From Armillaria gallica (Eukaryota; Basidiomycota; Agaricomycetes; Agaricales; Physalacriaceae): a stretch of 64,000 nt of DNA. Location: NCBI GenBank assembly GCA_037576215.1, contig JBANDB010000004.1, positions 2,108,001 to 2,172,000 of the forward strand, read 5' to 3'. Position 1 is the first letter of the stretch. Each line of letters starts with the position of its first letter. This document shows positions 45,920-55,878 of the stretch, one piece after another. Position numbers and translations under genes: made by a program. The notes under the pieces were generated by a model that was not told where the DNA came from, did no database searches, and saw only the letters and a program-made list of their open reading frames with translations.

Positions 45920-46834
45920 AGGGTCCACTTGTGGAATATGAATATTGGTTTTTCTTACCGAATAATAAATATCAAAATATTTAAGCTTTTAACTGAAGTT
46001 GACTTTTAACGACCTGGACCATTGAACATTGACAGATTTTCCTTTACCTTGGCACCCGCCCTAGACTTTGAAACGTCAGGCAGTTGCCTTCTCTTTGCTG
46101 GTTGACTCTCCTACAAAGTCAGGCACTCAGATTCCATGAGGCAAATCTGGTGCGTTATCTTTTTCTTTCTCCAGGATGAGACTTACAGGCGATACAGAAT
46201 GATGCTATTTGAAGGACAATACCACTCGCTTGGGCTTCGCTCGATACCGTAGCGCGATGAATCTTAAGCAAAGGTGCATATATACAGGGCTTTGATGTTG
46301 ATAAGAAAAGGAACGGGTGCGGGAGACGTCGTCTGGTTCAACCTTCCGCTACGTCTTCGACATGGACGATCAGCCGCTATCAAGTGCTACCGTGAGGCCT
46401 TGAAGCTTGCGGCCTTGACCGGTTAAGCCCTGTACGCAGGATGGAGTCGTCCTATCTGCGCATCAAGTCACAAAAGGAGTGATCAGAGTTGGAGAAAGAA
46501 AGCTCACCTCAGTCGGCTGGTCAGTGTGACAGACCATTACGTTCATGATGAGACGATGAGAGTGAATGAGGATGAAAATGGCGGGAGCTACGGGCCCTAT
46601 CAATACATGGCAACAAGTCGGGAGATGGGCCGCGGGCCGAGATTGAAGTTGTCCTCAGCTTTGTTACTTGGATCCATGGCTTCCTCCGTCCTCTAAGGCC
46701 CCGTCTCACTGACACGTTAATCCTCTCTTCACCGGCTTAACCAAAATCTCTATGCTCCAGGCTGCGATATTCAGCACGCTTGATGGAAGTTTTGGGGCAG
46801 ATAACTTGAAACTTGATGACACCAGCGACTACGC

Positions 46835-47442
46835 GCGACATCACGTATTTGATCCTAAAGAATGTTCAATGAACGCTAGTTGTTCCCAGTCAGGGACAGT
46901 GGGTCCGAATCGTTCTTCAAATAGAGGTCCTCGAATGTCGGCATCGGTATGGTGTTGATACCATCTTGCATGCGGGCAAGTTCCTGCATAGCAGGGTCGG
47001 CACTGATAAATAGGTTCTTGCATCCAGTGCTTTCAAGCAGGTGAGCGACCGCTGCGGGGGAATTGCGGGTAGAGATCGGGAATGCAGTGTATCTGGCGCG
47101 TATGATTCCAGCGACAACGGTGAGGAATGTTATGTCATCTATAGGAGAAAATACGTATTTCAGTCAGTGGTCGACCAGCAGAAACGGGCGTCGTACCAGC
47201 ATTTGCCAGGACTCCTACAACGGGGGTGGAGCCCGTTCTAGGAACGTTCTCAAGAGCAATACGACCTGCGGCGTGGATAGCCTTGGCCAAGTGACTTTGT
47301 GAATGTGGTTCTGGTCAAGGAACTGAAAGACAGGATGGTCTGGGCTATGTTGCGCGTTGTAGTCGAATATTTCCGGGTAAGTGAGCGATCCATCGAGAGG
47401 AGGTCGAGTAAATGTCGAGGAGGAACCGGGAGAAGTCTTCAC
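46835..47442 (-). pseudogene. NRPS-like enzyme, N-terminal adenylation-domain fragment
   Basis: Minus strand from the ATG at 47,442. It reads RPPLDGSLTYPEIFDYNAQH then SPDHPVFQFLD and HKVTW, then (in a shifted frame) AKAIHAAGRIALENVPR and STPVVGVLANAGTT. After an unresolved gap come FPISTRNSPAAVAHLLES and NLFISADPAMQELARMQDG. This is the N-terminal region of Agaricomycete NRPS-like adenylating enzymes. A single base seems to be missing after TGG near 47,290 (TGGCC where TGG GCC is expected), which breaks the frame. The piece ends near 46,835, before the core signature motifs (the SGTTG-type loop). The C-terminal counterpart lies 11 kb away at 34.6-35.7 kb in the same orientation. Confidence 0.72.
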
Positions 47443-48073
47443 GAAAGAGATACGTTAAGTATTCGTCGCAGACATTGCCGGATTATTTATACCCTTCCTC
47501 GCGGGCACAGAGTTGTCTACTGCGACTGGAAGCGTAATTAGCACATGTATTGCGGCAACAAAATAATCCACTGTTATCGACGAGCAAACAAGAGGACGGT
47601 TCAAACAATAGTCGTAATAACGCCGGATCCAGATATCTGTGGGTCGTGCGAAGGAAGCTTCACCTGCCACAGCCGGCTCGATAAGGAGAATTCCAACTCG
47701 AAAAGGTCGCAACTCACAGAGCACGCATTTTACTGAACTGTTTAGGCGTCACTTAAGCACTTGGTAGATGGCCAACCTGTTGTAGTAGGCAAGCTGGTAG
47801 AGACGGTATCCTAACTTGAATATCCAGGAATCGTAATTACAAGAGGTAACTTCCAGACACCACGGGCGTCACGGGCCAAACGGTGAGAGCGATCGGACCT
47901 TGAAAATAAGCTTTCGTCGTCACCGGCCGGGAGCCTCCGGGAGCTCTGTCAAATACTTTATATACACATTCTCTCCACCACCGACGTCCGCGTCGTGTCT
48001 TGAGGCTTGCGGATGCATTTTTTTCCGCGCATATAGCATGACCTGCAGTTCTCGCTCTATCCCAAGATTCATC

Positions 48074-49425
48074 ACGTCTCTCTTTCAAGTCGCCAGTGAT
48101 CCTCCCACCGAGCTCGGTATCTATCGTGTTCTGTCCTCTCGCACAGGGGTGAGGGTGTCCCCCTTAGTCCTTGGTGCGATGAGTGTCGGTGATAAATGGG
48201 AGGCCTTTGGTATGAGCTCGATGAATAAGGAGCTCCTGGACGCGTATTTTGACATGGGCGGAAATTTCATTGATACTGCAAATTTCTAGTAAGCAAGTGT
48301 CGCTTCGACATGTTTGCCGCGCTGATTTGTACGTTCTACATTCAGGATGAGACTTCTGAAGAGTTCCTTGGCGAATGGGCGGAGAAGCGAGGAATGCGAG
48401 ATCAGTTGGTCATTGCGGCGAAGGTATGCACATTCAGAGTCGCTTATTTGCGTCATGCAAGGTTGATGGGGCTCGTTCCACAGTACACCTCAAACTGCAA
48501 GCGCGTAAACGACGCTATTGCGCAGAAGGTCAGCTGCGCAGGGAACAACACCAAGTCAGCGTGGAAGCGGGTCCTCAAAAGCTCCGAACATCGTACATCG
48601 ACATCCTATACGTTCACTGGTGGGACTACGAGACGTCCGCGTCAATACCGGAAGTCATGGACAGCCTGCACAATCTTGTCGCGGCGCAGAAGGTCCTCTA
48701 CCTCGGCATCTCTGACACCCCAGCATGGGTCGTCTCCCAAGCCAACCAATACGCCACAGACCACGGCAAGACACCATTCGTCATCTATCAGGGTAAATGG
48801 AGTATCTTCGAACACTCGTTCGAGCGCAAGATCATCCCCATGGCCAGATCACTCGGCTTGGCACTCCCTCCGTGGGCCGTGGTCGGACAAGGGGAAGATT
48901 GCGTACGGACGCGGAGGAACAGCGGCGGAGGGAGACGGGTGAGAATGGACGCATGATGTTTAGTTCGAATTGGGAGCGTACAGAGGTGGAGGTGAAGGTG
49001 TGTAGGGCGTTAGAGAAGGTGGCGGCTGAGGTTGGCGTTCAAGTTGGGTCCAGCGGGTGAGTCTGAGTTATCTTCGTTTATTGATGCAGATTTCTGATGT
49101 GTATAGGTGTAGTGGCGATCGCGTATGTGATGCACAAAACGCCCAATGTCTTCCCAATCATTGGAGGTCGAAAGGTGGAGCACCTCAAGTCAAACCTGGA
49201 GGCGCTGGATATCTCCTTGTCCAAGGAGCAGCTCGATTACTTGGACAGTGCTGTACTCTTTGATCCCGGGTTCCCTACGTCAATGATCGTGAGTGATGTT
49301 TTTTCCCCCGTTTTCGCGTTTTGATCTGATGGAATGTGTAGGGCGATGGAACGGGTTATTGTCACCTCCTTTCGTCGGTGGCTAAGATGGCGAAGCTACC
49401 AGCCTTGCAGCCTATCAAACCCTGA
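48074..49425 (+). pseudogene. Aldo-keto reductase, aryl-alcohol dehydrogenase type (copy 3, broken)
   Basis: Third copy of the enzyme at 2501-3867. The initiating codon is ACG at 48,074-48,076 where both other copies have ATG. Exon 1 lacks 12 bases present in copy 2, an in-frame loss of four residues before [10 protein letters not shown]. In exon 3 about 8 bases are missing before CAGCGTGGA (near 48,558), shifting the frame. A 2-base insertion in GGACAAGGGGAAGATTG (near 48,890) shifts it again. The exon 2 and exon 3 splice sites, the HWWDYET region and the C-terminal FPIIGGRKVEHL exon are preserved, and the stop is at 49,423-49,425. The lesions differ from those of copy 2, so the two decayed largely independently. 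Confidence 0.85.
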
Positions 49426-49813
49426 AGTATCTTCAGTCGTACCATATATTTTACTTGCTTAGAAGGTTAGTGTGGTGTATGTTGCAGACATAATTAAGAG
49501 CACGCGAGGGGGACGCGATCGCCACGAGGCTTGGAATGAAAACGCCTCGGTACTATTAACCCATTTATTTACGACTTTGATATAAACGGAATATTTGGAA
49601 CCTTCATCATGCACGGGCTGTGCTAGGAATTCACGTAGATATACTTTCAATTCTAATACCGCGTGCCCAGCCCCTTCCAGCATTACTACCAGTACCACCA
49701 AGGTTCCAGTCATAACGCAAACATTTCGCCCACTTTCACCATCGATAAGTAGAATACATCATCTGCTTCTGTTTCACGTGGTAATTCAATATTCATAGCC
49801 AGGAGAACCCGGA

Positions 49814-51092
49814 ATGTCTGTACATGAAATGATTTCCGGCATGAAGGTAAACAAGTTGAAGGAACGAAAAAAGTGGTCAATGACATCGAATTGCAGGCAT
49901 GGCAGGCACATCTCAGGGACGAAAGTCTTCCCGAAGTCACCATCACCGCCGGCAAAGCACCGTCGTTGATTGCAGTTCCGAAACAACGGGTCTACACCGG
50001 TAGAATGCCCGTCATACCGTCCTCTCTCGCGGACACGTCCTGCGCTAGCTTGGGCACCGCCGGAATCCTAGCTCAGCTAAACGCCACTCTCAGGACCTCG
50101 TACACCATGGATGCCGCCCTATCCTCTCTTCATGAAGCCTTCATATCGAGCAATGATGACTTCGGCACCGCTTACGGTCTTGTCCCATTATGGTACGACG
50201 GTTGGATGACTATCCAAGATGAGCTGCGCACGCGTGAACTGAAAGACCGGGAAAAGCGGAAAAGCGCGTTCCTTGATGATCGTATATGCAACCCGCAGAT
50301 GCCTCCTCGGCGTAAATCATTGACGGGGATATGGGCGGTGAGAAGGATTTAGAAGAGGACGTCTGAGCGATATTTCAAGAGCAACTGGCATCCTTGGAAA
50401 ACATCATGCCGAATACGGGTGCCCAATGTACTGACAAGGCGTGTGCCGTGCTGATGCACATGCAGAAACGAGTATCGGAGAATCCTGTGGACAAAGTGGC
50501 GGGACTGGCATGTCTTCTAGAGTCGGACAGGTTACCGGCATACTATGAGATGCAGTCTCCCGAAGATGCTTGGACGACGCTAGTGAATGTGATGAGAGGA
50601 GAGTATCAAGGACAGATGCTCCTCTGGTATCCCGAGCCAGGGAAGGGACGCAGAAAATGGGGACCGTCATGGGAACAGATCATGACTGAGCTCCTGCCAA
50701 TGCATGAAAGTCCATTGAGGGAGGATGCTCATCGGGATGAGGAGACGGACAACGACTGGTACGAAGGTGTTGATATTGAGAAGGGATATGTGCGTCGCTT
50801 GGCTATGAGAAACATGGAACGAGGGATACGACGGAGAGAGTTGGTCGTCCAAGCCAGAGATGGAATGAACCATATGTTCGAGATCATGGCTACCCGCCAA
50901 TATCCAATCCCCGGAGACTTTTACACACTGATCTCCGGACGATGGGAACTTGGATACTGGGTTGTTGGTCGAAGAATGCCAGATCAAAGATTTGAGAAGG
51001 TATCGACGATCAGAATGTCCGAACAAATTGAAGGGACACAGAAGCTGGCGAGATTGGGAGTTGGTAAATGGTCCAGAAACTGCCTTTCTTGA
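49814..51092 (+). pseudogene. HET-domain-type protein, core deleted (copy 2)
   Basis: Paralogue of the relic at 14,230-15,511, better preserved at the N-terminus: a frame from 49,873 reads MVNDIELQAWQAHLRDESL, VPKQRVYTGRMPVIPSSLA and YDGWMTIQDELRTRE up to MPPRR. As in copy 1, the HET core (VWDLYSNRVVP to the AWTLQE-type segment) is missing and the frame then shifts to the GGEKDLEEDV segment. That segment ends in a TGA at 50,364-50,366 where copy 1 has CGA. The C-terminal part (from 50,394, with VLMHMQKRVSENPVDKVAGL and YWVVGRRMPDQRF) is open to the stop at 51,092. No HET activity is expected. Confidence 0.8.
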
Positions 51093-51199
51093 TGATTACA
51101 GGCATATTGAACATGAAGGTCGAGTTTCAAAGAGCTGGATACTACATCAGCATCCGGATGCTTATTCAGTCGGGAGAATGGTAGTCGGAACCGAAATGA

Positions 51200-52490
51200 A
51201 AAAGACTGTGATCTTGTTCACGTTTCCGTCACGGTGACATTTCGCGTCTACCGTCTGTGCCCTCTACCGTAGCATGCGTGACACCCGATGAACTAAGATT
51301 GGGATATACGACTAGAAGAACCATTGGACGCGAGAGAGTCTGAGTAATGACGACAGGGAGACCTGCTGTCGTTTCGACAAGCTGCAGGAAATTCTGGCTC
51401 GCAGAAGGACGCCAAACAGTTTTTCGCAGCTAGAGCTACCTTGTCAGGCTTGAATGGATGAAACACAAGGAAGGAAATGAACGAGGCTCACTGGGTATGA
51501 TCAGGTTCGACGTTGGCATCGTTCAACCAGCATCTGTTGACTACGTGACGCACATATCGGGAGAGTTTGGTACAGTGAGTACCAGCACGTCCCGAAAACA
51601 AAATGCCTACCTTCCCTGACACTCCTGCAAAGGCACAGATACCAACTAGGCTTTTTGCCATCAAGCTAGTGGGGCCCTTCTGGGCGTACCCTTTATCACC
51701 ATCTTGATTCCCGCAGATGCGAATGTAAGAGGGAGAGGCTACGCGGAGAACTGCCGGTGTCTTCTTCTGGCCCAGTCTGTTTCTCTTATCATTCGGCTGT
51801 TATCTGCGGTAGTAGAAGGCAATTCTCGAATGTCGATGGGAAAATTAGGACTCGTGCGTATTTCTACTGGACTGCGATTGATGGTCGAGACGCTGACAAT
51901 ATCCTGGGGAATGTGTCCTCGAGAGTCGTAAGTAGTCCCTACACAGAATCCGGTCAAAGCAAAGAAGAAAAGCCTGCACACACACACACCTTATGCTGAC
52001 CCCGCAATCGTTAGACCCTTCACACGTCACAAGGATATCCAGCGTTTAGACCAGTCTATTTCATTGATGACCTCGACCCGAGCCCGCTTGAAAATATCGC
52101 TTCCGTTTCCCTTGATAACCCAGCCCAGCCCTCGACATGATGGGGGTGCACAGGAGGAATATAATTGCTTTGATGCGATGATACCAGAAGGCAAGCAGTT
52201 CGAAAGTGTCGAAATCTGTTCACCATCATTGCTCACGTTCCAGCAGTTAATAAGAGTAGTGGCAAGTCTTACCTGAGATGACTCTCCTTCACCCTTATTC
52301 GTTCTCCGAGTCGAGGTAGCAAGAGATACCAGCTAGAAAACAAATCAACAAAAAAGCGCCTCATATGCATCAGTTACTTACCGACCAACACCAACTCAAA
52401 ATATCCTAGTACTCGAAGCTGCGTGAATGAATGCTCTGCTGCTGCGCAGAGCTAGGATTTCTGTGGTGAAAATTGAGGGCGAAGTGCGTA
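51200..52490 (-). pseudogene. Unidentified multi-exon gene (copy 2, probably decayed)
   Basis: Second copy of the gene at 15,584-16,880. On the minus strand it is more complete in the middle: NDGEQISTLSNCLPSGI continues without a stop into SSCAPPSCRGLGWVIKGNG and FKRARVEVINEIDWSKRW. After an intron ending in a GT-rich tract it gives GFCVGTTYDSRGHIPQDIV and ELPSTTADNSRMIRETDWA, then ICGNQDGDKGYAQKGPTSLM. The C-terminal exon seen in copy 1 (KNCLACFCKPEF) is altered by small indels near 51,400. The family is unknown. Whether any full-length product is made is unclear. Confidence 0.38.
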
Positions 52491-52584
52491 GCGTTCGATG
52501 ATGAGGGTAAGAAGCCAAGGTGTGCCAAATTCATTCGCCAAGCGTGAACAAATACACCGCGATGCTGGGTCTCACATACGTCGC

Positions 52585-55500
52585 AAAATCCTCGCTGTCA
52601 ACTCCGCAAGATCTCCAACTCAATAACTCTCGCGGGTGATAGAATTAATCCTCTCATCTGCTGATGTCTACACCTCTATTTTCGCCTATCATAGCACGAG
52701 CAGATCTGGTTAATATGAAAATCGCGCGGCCTACTTCCTATCACACCGAACGCATCCCTCCATTAAGATCTCACGGGGAAGTCAGATAAGCACGACTCAT
52801 GGGATGCTTGTCTGCCTCGTAGTTAACACGCGGCCACGCCTTTGCACCGAACCGTCACCATCTGGTAAGCTATCTACTTGCTCATTCCCCACTGCTCTGA
52901 ATGCTTATTCTACACTGATTAGAATACAAGACATGACGAGCCCAACCGAAACCGACCTCGAAGCCGCACGTGCTGCCGCTGAGCAACCTGATGGTGTGCA
53001 AGAGAAACCAGCATCCATCGAGACGAGCAGGGGTCGTCGGCGTCCCGGTACAATGTTTGGGATACGCAAAACGGAAGCTGGAATGAGAGGCGGTGGTCTT
53101 ATCGACTACACGAAACGTTATGGCAAGGATTTCTTCGGTAAAGAGATGTCGTCAAACGGAAGGTTTTGGTTAACCTACGTTGACGAGGCTCTCATCTTTG
53201 ACGAAGAGATGGTCGAAATGTACAAGGACACTATTGATGTCCTTCTGGTTTTCGTAAGCCTCGCGTATCTGCGCTCTTAATTTCTCCTCTAACGCCGTGA
53301 CTAGGCTGGTTTATTCTCCGCAGTTGTGTCGGCCTTCGTCATCCAAAGTGCGCAAAGCCTGCAACCAGATTCTGCAGCCGTCTCCGCGTCTCTGCTTATT
53401 GAGCTTGTTGGGTATCAACGGGCGGCGTCAGATACTTCTTCAATTCCTCTCTCCCCCTTCTACCCCGCCATATCATTCTCCCCATCTACGACAGACGTCT
53501 TGGTCAACAGCTTGTGGTTCATCAGCCTGACGCTTAGTCTGATTACTGCGCTTGTAGCAGTTCTGACTAAGCAGTGGCTTCATCAGTATATCTCTGTCAT
53601 TTCCGACATCTCCCCTCTCAGCCAAGGTCGGATTCGGCAATGCCGATATATGGGCTTGGAGAAGTACCAAGTTCCAATGATCATTGGGTTTCTTCCCATC
53701 CTTCTCCACGCCTCATTGTTCCTGTTCTTCCTTGGCCTGTGCATCTATCTCTTTGCGCTTCATGTGGTGATTGCATACGCAGTCGCCTCCCTTTCGGGCA
53801 TTGTATTTGTCGCATACATTGTCTGTCTCTTTCTTCCCCTTATTTGCTACAATTGCCCATACAAGACATCGCTGACAGATGGGATGTTTCGCGCTATCTA
53901 TGGAATTGTTTCACCTATTTACCGCAAAGATCTACCTCGCACCACGAGGGAGGCGGAGCGACTTGGGGCCGGAGATGCTATTGATACAGATGCCATCTCT
54001 TGGTTGCATTCGACGTCATCGAACCCATCGGCCCAACAGATAGCATTCGAAGCTGCTGTTCCAATTTCTCTTGACGAAGAAGCCCCGGCTCATGGGAATG
54101 CTAAGAGCAACATTGACGAGATATTCAAACGCTACACTGGTGAACCGCGCACTTCGCCCGCAGCTTCCGAACCGCCTCGTAACATTTATAAAGATACACC
54201 ATCCAGTCTACTTGCGATACTCGATCTTCCCAAGACTAAGCTACCCGAAGGAATATGGACCTGCCTTCTTAATTATGAAGAATGGGCAGTCTCTCCTGGG
54301 ACAGAATTTGCTTCGTCTGCGACACAATTACTGGCAAAGCTCATGGAAGCTTGGCGGAAAGGGTTACCCTCGAGCCTTTCTTCCAATGTTATCGCTTGCT
54401 CTTCCAACAGTAGTGAAGCTAGTCTCCAGGATTATTTATCATCCACAAACAGTGAAGTAATTTCAGCCCTCTTCAATGGGCTTTCCATCATGACCTGTTC
54501 ATTACTTGGCCTATCCTCCCCTGGAACGCTTGTCGACGTCATAAGAATGTTTGGCAATCAGCTGCGTGACAAGACAAACCCACAAAATGATGATGATCTT
54601 GTGCACGGGATTTCAGACACTATTGATGTCATTGAATACCTTCAACGCCTGCCAGAGCGCGTTATAGATGGAGTCCTGCGAGTCCTGCGAGCCCGGCGAG
54701 ACGGGCTGCGATATGTGCTAGACCGGCTCGACATGCAGGACGTGCAGGATGGGCTACACGGGCTCGACCGGCTCCAGCTGCGGCTCCTGCAGCGAGAACT
54801 GCAGCGAGAACTGCAGGATGGGGTGCAGGATGGGCTCCAGCTGTGGCTCCTGCGGCTGGACCTGCAGCGAGACCTGCAGCGAGACCAGGGCTTGCTGCTG
54901 GAGGGCTCGCTGCGAGACAAACAGCGAGACAAGCTGCGAGAACTGCAGCGAGCCCTCCAGGACCTGCTGCGAGCCCTGCCACGAGCCCTGCCAGAGCTTG
55001 ACGTAACCATTTACAACTCCATTCACAACTTTGAACGAGTCATTCAACTGTTATACACTCAGGATCTACAAGGTGAAACTTGTGTCCGGAATGCCCTTCT
55101 CATCTCTTCATCCTGCAAATTCCCCAGAGCAGAGAAGCCAGAAACCCGTTTAGCACTGCTCAAAATTCTCTGTTACTCTGTTCGCTACAGATTTATGTTT
55201 ACGGACCCGCATTCGCAACCAGAGATATTCTTCACCAATGCAATTCAGTGTTTCTTATCGAACCAGTCTGAACCAGCTCACTTGCAGCATGAACAGATCG
55301 TGGTTGAGAGGATACTGGGCCCATTCTTCAATCAGGAGTATATCACTGATAGAGACCATGCACCCAGTCCCTTTGAGCTCAAAGACCGCGGAATATTGTT
55401 GAAGATGTTCAAGGAAGCAGGAGGATTACAGGCCCTATCTGAGAAATATAGTGCCCTTGGATCAGGTTCTGTGGCACCAGAGGTGCTTGCTCCCGGTACA

Positions 55501-55825
55501 TGCTTTGCTCATCTTATCGCAAATGAGATGATTGAAACAAAAACCTTCGACCCTCTCTACCCACTGGACTCCGGTGCCGATAACCTATCCATGCTCATCC
55601 GCCTGCTTCTGTACAATACAGACCTGAGTGCCCTGCAGATGATCGGTCATCTTCTGAAAACCCTTCACCAACATACTAAAGTGCCACCCCAATCAATGTG
55701 GAAGGAATTTGTCGAACAGCTGCGACAGTGGATGGCCGGTAATAAGGAAGAATTGGGTCACCTTCACGATATAGAGGATATTCATCGTCTTCCTGACCTG
55801 CTTCTTGAAAAGGCAGATTTTCCTT
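52585..55825. repeat. Segmental duplication block B, copy 2
   Basis: Partner of 20,180-23,825, without the MITE. It ends inside the last codons of the DUF6535 gene, where it joins block D. Confidence 0.88.
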
Positions 55826-55878
55826 GGAGTAATCAACAAACGTCCCGCCAAGGGTCAATCCTGGTATTAAGACGTTAG
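52933..55878 (+). CDS. DUF6535 membrane protein (copy 2, intact)
   Basis: Intact DUF6535-type protein of about 964 residues, biochemical role unknown. Exon 1 is 52,933-53,253, with WLTYVDEALIFDEEMVEMY at about residues 77-95. Exon 2 is 53,305-55,878, opening AGLFSAVVSAFVIQSAQSL. Membrane spans lie around VVSAFVIQSA, SLWFISLTLSLITALVAV, VPMIIGFLPILLHASLFLF and AVASLSGIVFVAYIVCLF, with TKQWLHQYISVISDISPL between them. The long C-terminal part is helical. At 54,641-55,003 it contains a Gln/Leu/Arg/Asp repeat (units like CTGCAGCGAGAC) that differs from the repeat in copy 1. The final residues (SNQQTSRQGSILVLRR) derive from block D, not from the ancestral gene end. An intron in the 5' leader (52,865-52,924) is likely. 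Confidence 0.85.
54641..55003 (+). repeat. In-frame minisatellite-like repeat (CTGCAGCGAGA type)
   Basis: Imperfect units such as CTGCAGCGAGAA, CTGCAGGATGGG and CTGCGAGCCCTG, often in multiples of 12 bases, encode RELQRELQDGVQDGLQ-like amphipathic sequence. The region is inside DUF6535 copy 2 and replaces the different repeat of copy 1 (22,738-22,975). The opposite strand is also open, which is a composition effect. Confidence 0.78.

Larger units (their letters stand above)
38660..46800. other. Long stretch with few recognisable genes
   Basis: Apart from the relic at 40.6-41.3 kb and the tRNA-arm-like motif at 45.9 kb, I could not assemble genes here. A 95-codon minus-strand frame at 38,888-39,175 (RIPADLLIREVMDCTEGNV) and minus-strand frames at 44.8-45.5 kb look weakly protein-like. 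A degenerate internal duplication links about 44,120-44,200 with about 44,590-44,670. Confidence 0.3.
47880..52513. repeat. Segmental duplication block A, copy 2
   Basis: Partner of 12,300-16,908. It carries AKR copy 3, HET copy 2 and the unidentified minus-strand gene copy 2 in the same order and orientation. It is joined directly to block B; the 2.7 kb between the blocks in copy 1 is absent here. Confidence 0.9.

Noticed and set aside
45840..45945. Possible tRNA gene around the TTCGAAT loop
   Set aside because: Only the T arm forms; no complementary acceptor 5' strand, D arm or anticodon arm could be found upstream.
51978..51993. CA microsatellite
   Set aside because: A short dinucleotide run at an intron end; nothing beyond an ordinary simple repeat.
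54642..55010. Long minus-strand frame rich in Ser/Arg opposite the DUF6535 repeat
   Set aside because: A composition artefact of the CTGCAGCGAGA repeats; the plus strand has the domain context and intact flanks.
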